Positions 46,395-58,289 of a stretch of DNA of 64,000 nt are shown piece by piece. Location of the stretch: positions 9,431,001 through 9,495,000 of the forward strand of contig CM060112.1 in the NCBI GenBank assembly GCA_030522415.1. The letters run 5' to 3'. The stretch comes from Channallabes apus. Its lineage: Eukaryota > Chordata > Actinopteri > Siluriformes > Clariidae. The notes below the pieces were generated by a model. It did no database searches. It was given only the letters and a program-made list of their open reading frames with translations, and was not told where the DNA came from. The position numbers were made by a program, and so were the translations under genes. Every line of letters begins with the position of its first letter. The first letter of the stretch is position 1.

Positions 46395-47950
46395 CAAATG
46401 CAAGATCTTTAAAGTTAAGAGAATGCACATTTCCGCAACACCTTCATGCTAGTGCTGTTTAAGCATCATTGTTTAGCAAGTTTCATGTGGCTGTTTTTTA
46501 CTATTTATTAACTGAAACAAAACATAATAGCATATTCTTTTAATAGCATTCAATAACATTCAGGAGTTTTGAGCAAATATGAACACATTACCTATGTAAG
46601 CCAATAGAAAAGTGAAACCTTCAGAGTCTGGTCCAGTTCTATGTATTAGTTATCTAGAATCATACTGTAATTGACTCTGCTAAGTGTGGTAGTTAACAAT
46701 ATATTGACTTACAATAAGCAAGTTTGCTAGTTCATTATTAATTAACAATAATGCAGTGGGAAAAAATCTAATGTGGCACATCAGTTTGCAAAAAAAATGT
46801 CAAAGTTGTTTGCCAACACCTGGTAAGAGATGCAGTGCTACAGTATTTTTTTTTCCACCACATATTCTTGTTTCCCTGACATCTTTAGGTTTTCTAAGTA
46901 TGTTTAATCCCTAGGGGACCGTTACTTACTTGCATGTTGCTGATTTAAAAGGTTGTCCATAATTCCATATGTCCATTAAATAAAATTTAATTTAAAATGT
47001 CTATATAGTGCTTTTAACAATAGTCAGTGTTACAAATAAATTTTACATAAAGAGAAAATATGTATAAAACTAGAAAAATGTAAGGAAAATTTATAACTTA
47101 TGATTATCAATATGTCCTTGCATGCATGCATCACCCGTGGATGCCATTTACTGTAATCTACTAAGACCAACAGACCATCACTGACCACTATTTCTTTATT
47201 TCTGGTTTCTAAATCTACTGCAGCTAGCCTGGACACGAAATATGCTTGACTGACCTCTCAATTTTATTTGATTAATTAAAAAACACTTACAAAACCAGTA
47301 GCAACAAGTTGAAATGGGAAAATCACAATGATCTAAAATACATGGTTTAAATTATTAATGTTGTTGTATTTTTATATGTATGTTAACTGACAGTTTTTAT
47401 TTAACAGTTCATTTACGTGTTGTCATGCTACAGATGATGTTTCCTGTTTCTTTACTGCATAATTAGTTTTTGATTGAGTATTCAAAAGTGATTACTCCCA
47501 TTGTTTTCACTTGAATGATTCAAATTACAGTAAACTGTTTGTCATAATTGTAGTGTCAAGAGATTTGGACTTCTGCCAAGTACAGGCTTGTCTAATAGAT
47601 GCATTTGTACATTCTAGAAATACACTAGGTCTAGGATTAAGATAATAATTTACAAGATTTGCAATAATAATCCAAATCAAATAAATAAGACTAGAATTTG
47701 TCTTTGTTTTTCTTTCTAAAATATATTAGAACATTTACAGTATACCACATTGTAAAAACATAACAAAATCATCTACTTTTCATTTTGTGTAAAAACATTA
47801 CAAACCTCATCTGATCATAGTGGGTCTTAGTATTTCCTCAAATACAACCTCAGACAAACAACAAATACCTTTTTTTTTTTTTTACTCTGCCATTATTTAG
47901 TTTATTATTTAGAAGCCAAAAAGAAGTCTGGAGTAGTTAGGTCTGTGCTA
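46395..47950. other. AT-rich non-genic stretch
   Basis: The only recognisable piece is TATATAGTGCTTTTAACAAT at about 47002-47021, a remnant of the 3' end of the LINE family seen at 49636-52045. Confidence 0.5.
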
Positions 47951-47955
47951 ACACA

Positions 47956-48800
47956 ATGCCAAGAGGGAAAGACATAAGCAGTGTTTCTAGAGAAGCAATT
48001 GCTTCTGGAATTCAATCTGGAAAATGCATTTTTTTAAAAACATTTTTAAAATAGTTCAACATTCTACAGTGAGAGACATGCAAGACAGTTCCCAGGAGTG
48101 GACTTCCCAGTACATTCATCCCAAGGTCTGACCATGCAATGCTCAGAGAAATACAAAAAAAAAAAACGTCACATTAAAGACCCTACATGCTTCACTGAAC
48201 ATGTTAAATGTTTAGGACCATGACAACACAATTAGAAGAAGACTGAACAAGTATAATCTGCTTGGAAGGACTGCCAGGAGAAACATCTTCTGTCTAAATG
48301 AAAAATGTTAGCAAAAATGAAGTTTGCAAAACTGTATACAAACCTGAACAAACCTCAACGCTTCGAGGGCAAAGTCCAATGGTCAGATGAAACCAAAGTG
48401 GAATTGATCACCCCCTAATGCCTAGTGCCATATTTAGGGATATTTTGTGCGATATTTTAGCAGAAACACCAGGGCAGATGATTTGGGCTTGTTTTTGCAG
48501 CCACAGGACCTGGGCACCCTGCAGTCAATCAGTCGACCATGAAGTCCTCTGTATACCTGAGTATTCTAGGCCATCTGTCTTGAATTGCTAAAGCTTTGCG
48601 AAATTGTATCATGCAACAGGACAATGATCCAAAGCAAAAGAGTAAATCTACATCAGAATGACTGAAAAAGAAAATAATCTAGGTTTAAATGGCCTAGTCA
48701 AAGTCCAGATCTCAACCTAATTGAAATGCTCTGATGTGACCTTAACAGAGCTGTGCTTAAGTGAATGCCCAAAAGTCCTAATGGACTAATGGCAATGTTG
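47956..48800 (+). pseudogene. Tc1-like transposase relic, fourth lineage
   Basis: An N-terminus MPRGKDISSVSREA at 47956 is followed by shifted frames holding WSDETKVEL (about 48380), MIWACF (about 48480), QQDNDPK (about 48615) and, in another frame, WPSQSPDLN (about 48690). All three catalytic regions can be located, but stops and indels are scattered through it. Terminal repeats were not recognised. Confidence 0.75.
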
Positions 48801-48859
48801 TAAAGATAGATTTTCCCAAACCATGTTAAAGACAAGTTTTTGACTTAATTTTTGTTAAA

Positions 48860-49630
48860 TAATTAATGGCACTGTGAAAAACATAAGTAGTTGTTAATTG
48901 TCTGGGATTTTATTTGCTTAACACTAAGCACTGCTATGATCTGCTATGATTTATGTATGGTGAAAGCCACATAATGTGAAAGTATATCTAGTATAAAGTG
49001 CAATCGGGGACTCAGACAGGACTAACTATGACAACATAACTAAAAGGGAGAGTCAGAAGGAAACGCAGATGTTTGATGAACCCGATGAACCCATTGCTGT
49101 GCAACAAGGCAAATCTGGATCCATCAGACCATCAGACTTTTTTCCATTGTTTCATAGTCCAATATTTATGCTCCCTACTGTAGCAAATGAATGCCATTTT
49201 TCTGATTAGCCTATGGCCAGACAGCTTTGTGTATAAGTGTATAATGTATAATTTAGTCCAAATCCTCATTGTATTATGCATGTAAAAATGCTATTACTCC
49301 CACTGTTAAAAATAGCTGTGATTTCAACAGTCAAAAGACTTACACACATACAGGGAGAGAGAGAGAGAGAGAGAGAGAAAGAATAAATTAAATATGTAAA
49401 AGCAGTTTCTTTCCTTTGCATTTTTAAGATGCTATAGAACTTTGTGTTACATGACATGTCCATGCAAAAACAAATGTCAGTTAAAGCAAATTTACTTTTT
49501 ATGAGAAACCTACTTGAGTGAAAAATGTAAAAATTACACCCAGCCCAACACACATGTACAGTAATAATTACAGCATAGCTATTGGTTAAGAACAGAATCA
49601 ACAGGATTTTTTTATTTATTATTTTTTCTT
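48860..49630. other. Non-genic stretch with (GA)n tract
   Basis: No gene recognised. A (GA)n microsatellite lies at 49353-49378. Confidence 0.5.
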
Positions 49631-50318
49631 ATGAATACTTCAATTCAATTTTATTTATATAGCGCTTTTAACAATGGTCATTGTCTCAAAGCAGCTTCAC
49701 AAAAATGAAAGAAAATTTACAAAAAAATGAAAAAAAAAATTTAGAAAAGAAAATAATTGGAAGTGTGTATGTGTGAGAAAAATGTGTCTAGATAATAATG
49801 AGAAGAATGAATGAAATGTCTCTGATGAGCAAGCCAAGGGTGACGGTGACAGTGGCAAGGAAAAACTCCCTGAGATGGCATTAGGAAGAAACCTTGAGAG
49901 GAACCAGACTCAACAGGGAGCCCATCCTCATTTGGGTGATAACAGATAGAAATGATATAACATCTTGTGTGTTGTGCAGGTGAGAATTCAATATGACAGA
50001 AATTATTTAAATTGACATGAAGACCAGTTCAGCATAGGGACGAGTCAGTAGGTGCAGAGGGCAGATGAGGTCTGGATCACTGGAAGCACCATCATAAAGC
50101 TGAATCCAGCTGGAGCTGGTCCTTCTCTGGATGCCTCAGGAACCTCGCAGGGTCGGTCTTTGTCTACTGAAGCTGGCACAATCTCCCGATGCCTCGGGAT
50201 GGGTAGAGAAACACAGAACAGATGGGCAGAATTAGCGTAGCATTAGGGATAGGTGTACTGGAGTATGAGGTTATGGGATGAGTTATGTGTATGCCAGATT
50301 ATGAGGTTATGGGATAAG

Positions 50319-51275
50319 TTATGTGAATGCCAGATTAAAAAGATGCGTCTTGAGTATACTTTTGAACTGGGAAACCGTGTCTGCTCCCCGAACACTGTCT
50401 GGAAGGCTGTTCCAAAGCTTTGGAGCTAAATATGAAAATGCCCTACCCCCTTTTGTAGATTTTGAAATTCTGGGAACTACCAGAAGTCCGGAGTTTTGAG
50501 ATCTTAAGGCGCGTGGTGGATTGTAGCGTATCAGAAGACTGGTTAGGTATGTGGGAGCTAAGCCATTTAAGGCCTTGTATGTAAGTAATACTATTTTGTA
50601 ATTTATTCTAAACTGAACAGGTAGCCAGTGCAGGGATGATAAAATTGGGGTTATATGATCATATTTTCTGGATCTAGTGAGAACCCTGGCGGCTGCATTT
50701 TGGACTAACTGAAGCTTGTTTATTGAGGATGCAGGACAACCACCTAGCAATGCATTACAATAGTCCAGTCTGGAGGTCATGAATGCATGAATTAGTTTTT
50801 CTGCATCAGATACGGATAAGATGTTCCTAAGTTTGGCAATATTTATAAGATGGAAAAAGGCTGTTTTTCTGATATTTGAAATGTGATTTTCAAAAGACAC
50901 GTTACTGTCTAATATTACGCCCAGGTCTTTTACTGCTGAGCTGGTAGTAACAGTACATCCTTCTAAGCGCTGGCTGAATTGTGAAAGCTGTTGTGTGCTG
51001 GTTTTTGGGCCAGTAAGTAATATCTCTGTCTTATCTGAATTTAATAAAAGAAAGTTATTGGTCATCCAATCTTTTATGTCCTGGACACACTCAGTTAATC
51101 TAGACAATTTAGGTATTTCGTCTGGTTTAGTTGAGATATATAATTGGGTATCATCAGCATAACAATGGAAACTAATCCCATGTCTTCTAATGATGTTACC
51201 CAAGGGATGCATGTATATTGAGAACAGCAGAGGTCCTAAAACTGACCCTTGTGGGACCCCATATTTCACTGGCAT
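50319..51275 (-). pseudogene. LINE reverse transcriptase, C-terminal 318 residues open
   Basis: A long open frame covers the catalytic half: [13 protein letters not shown] at the start, CYADDTQLY with the catalytic Asp pair near residue 40, NSDKTEILL, the VKDLGVILD block, then [10 protein letters not shown] and [17 protein letters not shown] near the C-terminus. It lacks the fingers and the endonuclease, so no active enzyme is expected. The remaining part is well conserved, suggesting a fairly young copy. Confidence 0.88.
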
Positions 51276-51289
51276 TACATCAGACGGTT

Positions 51290-52045
51290 CTCCATTTAGA
51301 TCTACAAAATGGTATCGATCAGACAGGTACAGTATGATCTAAACCATTTTAATGCCTGTCCCTGAATACCTACTGTATATAATTTTGTAAGCGATCTATG
51401 AGAATATTATGATCTACAGTGTCGAATGCAGCACTAGCAATGAGATGCAGCCTTGGTCTGAAGCTAAAAACAAGTCATTTGTAATCTTAACTAGTGCAGT
51501 TTCTGTGCTATGATGGGGCCTGAAACCTGACTGAAATTCTTCAAGGATGTTGTTATCCTGCAAGAATGTGCATATTTGAGCTGATACTACTTTTTCTAGT
51601 ATTTTTTATATGAACGGAAGGTTTGAAATCGGTCTGTAATTTGTCATTTCATTCACGTCCAAATTAGATTTTTTAAGAAGCGGCTTAATAACTGCTAACT
51701 TGAAAGGTTTAGGGACGTGACCTAGATATAATGAAGAATTAATAATGTTTAGAAGTGGCTCTCCAACCGTAAGCATCACTTCTTTTAAAAAATCTGGTTG
51801 GGATTGGGTTTAACAGGCACGTTGTTGATTTAGCTGAGGTGATAAGTTTATACAGCTCTTCCTGTCCTATACCTGTAAAGCACTGAAAATCTAAATGTGA
51901 AGCTATAGGCTGAACTGGATCGTGAGATACTATTAGAGGTTGGGCAAACCGAACCCACCTCACAATCCCGAAAGGATCCGCTGCCAATATCCTGGTTCCA
52001 CAGCAAACCCCCAGAGGTTTTGTATAGTCATGCCTTGTCCGGACC
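51290..52045 (-). pseudogene. LINE reverse transcriptase, degenerate N-terminal part
   Basis: In shifted frames the minus strand gives NPIPTRF, then FKLAVIKPLLKK, NYRPISNLPF, LEKVV and [17 protein letters not shown]. These are the usual fingers motifs upstream of the palm. The AFDTVDHN block is damaged near 51420. This joins directly to the open frame at 51275. Confidence 0.8.
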
Positions 52046-52059
52046 AATTTTTTGTGTTT

Positions 52060-53300
52060 TAATATTTTAAGTGTGTAAAAGTCTCTTTACATAAAATTAG
52101 TTGCTTACATGCATGGATACGCAGTTAACATTACTGATTTAGTTTTAAATGGTTATGTTTCATTTTAGCTTGATGGCCTACATTTAAATCCACAGTCTCT
52201 AAACAGGTGTGATTTTTATTTTTCTTAAACATTCTATGATTGTAGTCAAAGTATGTCCCTGTTTGAATCCTTACTTAAATATACCCCTTCTTTGATCCTA
52301 CATTATTTGCTTTACAACTATCTATGGGTAAGGAAGGTTTACAGCCTTCCAAGGAATAGTGCATCATATGAGTATATGTGCTTTCATCCTTAATCAAAAT
52401 GTCACAAAATGAAAAATAATTACGCAATTCACAGAACTAGGCATATTGCACAAGTTGTAATAATTCATAAGTTTTATCCCTGTAACAAATTCCCAACGTA
52501 ACCATTACATCTTTTGTTCTGTTTATTTTATTTTACCCACTGCCACTGTATACCGAATATCCCCATGGTTATGATAAAGGCATGACAACTTATATTGCAT
52601 AACTTTGCGAGATTAAATCTATGCAACATTCAAGCATGTTGTTTAGTCTAAAAAAAATATATCCCAATAAAATTATACATCAATACTGCAGTATAATGAT
52701 ATTTCAGTATCTTGAGGATAAGGTGAGTATCCTACTCGAAGTGGCCTTATTCCTTTCATGCAGTTCATTTTATTACATCGCTCCCCAAAACACACCAGTC
52801 ATTCATTTTGTCTTTTCTCATGGGTTGTGGCTGCATTTTACAGCAAGGGCAAATACTTGCTAGGTCAAATGCACAGCAAAACTTTGTAGCAAACATGGTG
52901 TTGTGTTATTTATAGCATTTTCATGCACAGGGGAATTGCAATAATTAAACTTGGTCAATGGTTATGGTAGGAATTAAATTACTGTCTGGAACTTACCACT
53001 TTTATCCTGCAAACTCAAGGTTGAAGCTACACAAAGGTGGCTTTATGTAAACAATCAAGGTCCATACTAGAATTCCATAACAAGGCTATTAAAATATTTT
53101 TGTTAATTCTTTGTTTCCATTTTTGTATCTTTATATTATATTACATTTACTTGTAATAGTAAGACTTGAGACTTGAGACTTTTTTTGTTAAGGATTCTCC
53201 ATGAAAGTGGTGGACTAGAGTACCTACTGTACTGTACCAGCAAGAAGAAGAAGCGCTGACTTATATATTACAGTACAGTAATCATCCTGGATGATTCTCA
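52060..53300. other. AT-rich non-genic stretch
   Basis: No gene or repeat recognised. Confidence 0.5.
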
Positions 53301-53324
53301 CATACTGTATATCTCAGGTATACA

Positions 53325-53490
53325 GTTGGGGTCAGAGAACACAGTCAGCCATGATATGGCATCCCTGGAGCAGACAGGGTTAAAGGCCTTGCACAAGGGC
53401 AGAACAAGGGCAACTTGGTGAACCAGGGTGCCAACCTTCTGTTCAGGAATCCAGAGGCTTAAACCGGTGGTGTAACAAGGACGGACACTC
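53325..53490 (-). repeat. Second-family tRNA-derived SINE, diverged copy
   Basis: GGGTCAGAGAACACAGTCAG, CCCTGGAGCAGACAGGGTTA and GGCAACTTGGTGAACCAGG follow the SINE at 30370-30630 in order and orientation. The tail is missing and the B-box is degraded. Confidence 0.8.
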
Positions 53491-53494
53491 ACAC

Positions 53495-53970
53495 AATAGT
53501 AAGTTTTAACGATGATTGAGTGTTTGAGAGAGAGAGGTAACAGCAGATTTTTGGATGATGACGTGACATATACTGCAAGTATTTATTCAAAAGTTACTTT
53601 TGCTGATTCTTGGATGACGATTGAAATTTCCTTCCCTGTCTATTTTGGTGGAGACAATGATTTGTGCGGAGGCACACACCACGGAGCCGTGAAGATGAAG
53701 ACACAGGAAACAGACAGGTACTGTATACTTCTGAGGAACACAGAGTACAGGTAAGTAGCACAAAAATACTCTTCTTACTTGTGATCTCACGATTTGGTCC
53801 ACCTTAGCAAATACGAGCCTGGACAATGGCTGTCGTGTGGTGTGTGCTTCTTATGGGCGTGCCTTGATTGACTTCAGGTGATCATGGTTAATATTCTGGG
53901 GATAAATGGCGCTGTGTTTAGTTGGCGTTGGAGCCTGGCCCGACTGTGACAGGTGGTAAGCTACTACTTT
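53495..53970. other. Unassigned stretch, GC-richer than flanks
   Basis: 53800-53950 (TGTCGTGTGGTGTGTGC, GGAGCCTGGCCCGACTGTGAC) looks like part of a dispersed repeat, but I cannot name the family. An 80-codon open frame at 53512-53754 has no recognisable domain. Confidence 0.4.
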
Positions 53971-53974
53971 TCTT

Positions 53975-54122
53975 ATTAATAATAATAATAATAATAATAA
54001 TAGATTTTATTTGTAGGTGCCTTTCATGACACTCAAGGACACCTTACACAACATTAAAAATAAATATATAAAAAACATCAACAATAGTAAAGGACAATAT
54101 GAGTAATGCAGTGTTAAATGTA
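53975..54122 (-). mobile_element. LINE 3' end, left of Tc1 copy 2
   Basis: The minus strand reads CACCTACAAATAAAATCTAT followed by (TTA)n at 53977-54003, a LINE 3' terminus with its microsatellite tail. It continues on the other side of Tc1 copy 2 at 55735. Confidence 0.75.
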
Positions 54123-55734
54123 CAGTGGTGTGAAAAACTATTTGCCCCCTTCCTGATTTTTTATTCTTTTGCATGTTTGTCACACTTAAATGTTTCTGCT
54201 CATCAAAAACCGTTAACCATTAGTCAAAGATAACATAATTGAACACAAAATGCAGTTTTTAAATGAAGGTTTACGTTATTAAGGGAGAAAAAAAACTCCA
54301 AATCTACATGGCCCTGTGTGAAAAAGTGATTGCCCCCCCTTGTTAAAAAATAGCTTAACTGTGGTTTATCACACCTGAGTTCAATTTCTGTAGTCACCCC
54401 CAGGCCTGATTACTGCCACACCTGTTTCAATCAAGAAATCACTTAAATAGGAGCTACCTGACACAGAGAAGTAGACCAAAAGCACCTCAAAAGCTAGACA
54501 TCATACCAAGATCCAAAGCAATTTGAGAACAAAAGTAATTGAGATCTATCAGTCTGGTAAAGGTTATAAAGCCATTTCTAAAGCTTTGGGACTCCAGCGA
54601 ACCACAGTGAGAGCCATTATCCACAAATGGTAAAAACATGGAACAGTGGTGAACCTTACCAGGAGTGGCCGGCCGACCAAAATTACTCCAAGAGCGCAGA
54701 GACGACTCATCCGAGAGGCCACAAAAGACCCCAGGACAACATCTAAAGAACTGCAGGCCTCACTTGCCTCAATTAAGGTCAGTGTTCACGACTCCACCAT
54801 AAGAAAGAGACTGGGCAAAAATGGCCTGCGTGGCAGATTTCCAAGGCGCAAACCACTTTTAAGCAAAAAGAACATTAAGGCTCGTCTCAATTTTGCTAAA
54901 AAACATCTCAATGATTGCCAAGACTTTTGGGAAAATACCTTGTGGACCGACGAGACAAAAGTTTAACTTTTTGGAAGGTGCGTGTTCCGTTACATCTGGC
55001 GTAAAAGTAACACAGCATTTCAGAAAAAGAACATCATACCAATAGTAAAATATGGTGGTGGTAGTGTGATGGTCTGGGGTTGTTTTGCTGCTTCAGGACT
55101 TGGAAGGCTTGCTGTGATAGATGGAACCATGAATTCTACTGTCTACCAAAACATCCTGACGGAGAATGTCCGGCCATCTGTTCGTCAACTCAAGCTGAAG
55201 CGATCTTGGGTGCTGCAGCAGGACAATGACCCAAAACACACCAGCAAATCCACCTCTGAATGGCTGAAGAAAAACAAAAAGGAGACTTTGGAGTGGCCTA
55301 GTCAAAGTCCTGACCTGAATCCTATTGAGATGTTGTGGCATGACCTTAAAAAGGCGGTTCATGCTAGAAAACACTCAAATAAAGCTGAATTACAACAATT
55401 CTGCAAAGATGAGTGGGCCAAAATTCCTCCAGAGCGCTGTAAAAGACTCGTTGCAAGTTATCGCAAACGCTTGATTGCAGTTATTGCTGCTAAGGGTGGC
55501 CCAACCAGTTATTAGGTTCAGGGGGCAATTACTTTTTCACACAGGGCCATGTAGGTTTGGATTTTTTTTCTCCCTAAATAATAAAACCCCTCATTTAAAA
55601 ACTGCATTTTGTGTTCAATTATGTTATCTTTGACAAATAGTTAACGGTTTTTTATGAGCAGAAACATTTAAGTGTGACAATCATGCAAAAGAATAAGAAA
55701 TCAGGAAGGGGGCAAATAGTTTTTCACACCACTG
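54123..55734 (+). mobile_element. Tc1-like transposon, copy 2 (first family)
   Basis: A 1612-bp element flanked by TA (54121-54122, 55735-55736), with inverted repeats of about 215 bp beginning CAGTGGTGTGAAAAACTATT and the inner IR/DR copies near 54315 and 55540. It is inserted into a LINE tail whose two halves sit on either side. Confidence 0.95.
54503..55515 (+). pseudogene. Tc1 transposase, copy 2 (several lesions)
   Basis: Same 340-residue transposase as copies 1 and 3, inactivated by at least four changes. The start codon is ATA at 54503. A 10-bp deletion near 54520 shifts the frame. TAA occurs at 54631-54633 where relatives have CAA (Gln). TAA at 54964-54966 falls right after WTDETKV, where copy 1 has GAA (Glu). 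The catalytic motifs WTDET, QQDNDPKH and SPDLNPIE remain. The last stop is shared with copy 3. Confidence 0.92.
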
Positions 55735-55990
55735 TATGTCTGCCTGAAGAGATGTGTTTTGAATTTGAAAACAGAAGTAGAGTTACTATTCCGGATATCA
55801 AGAGGTAGTAGATTCCACAGGTAAGGGGCAGCATAGCTAAAGGTTTGAGATCCCGTTCTTGACATGTCCCTGCTTATGTTCCTTTGTTCCTGAATATGAA
55901 CTATGTTTTGCATTTGCTGTGTTTTATATTTAGTAGTGAATACCTTGCGTTCACAGTCCATAGTCCTAATTCTTGTTCATGCCTCAAGTC
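55735..55990 (-). pseudogene. LINE C-terminal fragment, right of Tc1 copy 2
   Basis: The minus strand reads FSYAAPYLWNLLPLDIRNSN, then FKFKTHLFRQTY, the usual C-terminal signature of CR1/L2/Rex-type reverse transcriptases. The 3' UTR continues left of the Tc1 element at 54122. Confidence 0.8.
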
Positions 55991-55999
55991 TTGGTCGAC

Positions 56000-56380
56000 A
56001 GTGACAGTTGTATTATATGATGGATAACTAACAACTGAAATGTTTTATGTTGTATTTTAGTGGTCGATATGACTGAAGAAATCCTCTATTTTGACCCCTT
56101 TAATAGATGTTTACATACCTTGTTCTGCCATAAAATTAAAACTCATAGCCTTAAGTGCAATATTGTGCAGGTTCCCTTAGTCTCACTAGATGTTTGTAGA
56201 TGTTTGAGGGTGTCTTGTGTTGTCAGAAAACAGGACATTAACGGCAAATCCTTAGGTTGTTGTGGGTTGTAGGGTGGGGTCTCTTTGGATCATATGCAGT
56301 AGTACTGTCCATAGTAGTCTATTGTCCATGTGTGTGTGTGTGTTCAAGCAAAACAAAGAACAGAGTGTTTGACTAAGAGA
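56000..56380. other. Non-genic stretch left of DIRS B
   Basis: No DIRS left tip or inverted repeat is found here, although the internal complementary region of DIRS B predicts one. Confidence 0.6.
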
Positions 56381-56384
56381 TAAG

Positions 56385-56693
56385 ATGGCAGAGTTTCGAA
56401 CGAGATGTGTCCTTCTGTATGATATAATCCTATCGGAGGGCGATCTCCATACGTTTTGTTCCCAGTGTTTGGGTGAAGATCACGCTCTCCAAGGAGACTG
56501 TGAGGACTGTGACCCGCGGCGCATTCCTAGGGTTCACGTGCGGTTCTGGAAGAGGCGCACGAGACGGAGTTTCCTTTCTTTTTTCTTGCGCTTTCTCCCA
56601 ATTGGGAAGTTTCTCCATCCGCCTCGCGAGCGCGAGCTTCTTGTGATTGCGCAGGAGAGACCCCCTCCCTTGCTTCTGCAGAAATGGAAGTAG
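56385..56693 (+). pseudogene. DIRS B Gag N-terminal fragment with cysteine motif
   Basis: An open frame of 102 codons starts MAEFRTRCVLLYD. It contains CSQCLGEDHALQGDCEDC, a Cys-Cys-His-Cys-Cys arrangement of the type found at the start of fish DIRS Gag, which likely binds zinc or nucleic acid. The following residues are basic. The frame ends at 56693, but homology to Gag resumes near 57065-57190 (FHAEGQDGASLHTMAVLQTY), so the gene is split by stops. Confidence 0.7.
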
Positions 56694-57419
56694 TTCCTTG
56701 AGAACCCTCCTCTATTGATGACAGAGAGTTTGAGGAGCTGCTTGAAGTAATAAATGCAGCAGGAGCAAATTTGCCAAACTCTCTAAATTAAATGACAGAC
56801 TTCTGTTGAGTAGCCACAGGGCGGAGCCTCAATGACGTTCTCTCCCTTTCTTTAGCGACCTCCACAGCATGTTAACTCGCTCTTGGAGCAAGCCTTATTC
56901 ATCCCGTGTTTTCATGTCATCGACTTTGATATATTCGAGTATCGTTGATGTGGAAGCGCTGGGTTAGACGGTGATACCTCAGATAGAAGGGCTGTCTACT
57001 GGGACATCATCTTCTCAAAACATAAATAAATAAATAAATAAAAAGCCAACACTTCCCTCCAAGCCATGTAGACTTTCATCTGCCTTGTTTGGAAAAGCAT
57101 TTCATGCAGAAGGTCAGGATGGTGCTTCTCTGCACACCATGGCGGTCTTGCAGACGTACCAACCTGCGTACGAGCCGTACGAGCACTGGCTTAACCTCAC
57201 GGGCATCAAATATAAGGATCATGCATTCCTCCCTGATGCCCCCATCCAAAAAAGGGCGCAGAAGGAGAGCATTAGCAGCCGCTCATCCCCTCGTAAAGAC
57301 TGGGGTACAGCTCGCCGCTCTTCACAAGCCGCCTCAATTAGGTCGGACTGGCATACTGTCTTCTTCATTAAGAACAAAGTGACCTCCCTAGCACCCTCAG
57401 GAGGTTAGTTTTCAGTTTT

Positions 57420-57980
57420 CTCCTGCTGTGGTCCAGGATGCCGAAAGAGGCTACTACAGGATCCAGTTCACAAATCGCCCTCCGCATTTCAACGGCGTGG
57501 TCTCCACTTCCGTGAAACCGGAAAGGGTGCACCTTCCGACTCTGGAATTGCAATGCTGCTGGGAAAGGGGCCATAGAACATGTTCCTCTACCAGACAGAG
57601 AGTCAAGCAACTACAGCCGGTATTTCTTGGTTCCAAGAAAAACAGGGGGCTGCGTCCAATTTTAGATCTTCGCAGGCTTAACCGCTATCTGAAAAAGTAC
57701 AGTTTCAAAATGTTGACTGTCAAAACGATTGTTCTCAAATCCAAGCAGAGGATTGGTTTGTGACAATTGACCTGAAAGACACATTTTCATATGGAAATAT
57801 TGCCACAACACAGGAAGTTCCTGAGCTCCGCTTCGAGGGCGAAGCTTACCATTATCGGGTCCTTCCATTTGGCCTACCTCTGTCACCTGCACATATAAAA
57901 ATGCATCTGTATTTTGTATGGCATAGGCAACTGGATGATTCTGGCTCAGTCGCAGAAGCTAGTGCTCCGACATAGGCATG
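57420..57980 (+). pseudogene. DIRS B reverse transcriptase remnant (no YxDD)
   Basis: Frames give YYRIQFTNRPPHFNGVVST, then PVFLGSKKNRGLRPILDLRR and LNRYLKKYSFKML (57600-57710). After a break come DLKDTFSYG and EAYHYRVLPFGLPLSP (57770-57890). The palm YLDDW is lost: sequence passes from the HIKMHLYFVWH segment directly to NWMILAQSQKLVLRHRHVIL near 57925-57990. It then jumps to the 3' recombinase scrap. Inactive. Confidence 0.8.
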
Positions 57981-58178
57981 TCATCCTAGCTCATCTTAAT
58001 TCTTAGGATTGCACACATTTGTGAGATTCTATAGTCTGGATGTTCATGCCACTCCGGGCTCACGAGTCCTCGAGTCAGCCTCCCAGAGCTAGCTCTGAGA
58101 CCTCCTTGGTCTTTGTGTGCACACACTACACAACCTTGGGGGTCCAGACACTTGCAGTGCAGCGGCGTTGGTATTCTC

Positions 58179-58284
58179 GTTCCCATAGCGTTCCCACGCA
58201 GCATCGAGTGTAGCTTTTGATAGGGAACGTCTCGGGTTACTTTGCTGTAACCCTGTTCCTTGAAAAAGCGGGAACGAGATGCTG
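58179..58284 (+). repeat. DIRS B internal complementary region
   Basis: The right half pairs with the right tip of the element (58491-58551) with about one mismatch over 57 bases. The left half (GTTCCCATAGCGTTCCCACG to GATAGGGAAC) would pair with a left tip that is absent from this copy. Confidence 0.88.
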
Positions 58285-58289
58285 AGCTC

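Larger units (their letters stand above)
49636..52045 (-). mobile_element. 5'-truncated LINE (CR1/L2/Rex-like) with long 3' UTR
   Basis: Read right to left: reverse transcriptase fingers remnants (52045-51290), an open palm-to-C-terminus frame (51275-50319), then a 3' UTR of about 680 bp ending at TTTTATTTATATAGCGCTTT on the plus strand at 49650-49670. The upstream half has stops and a deletion. The UTR piece at 49797-50088 recurs at 61677-61987. Confidence 0.85.
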
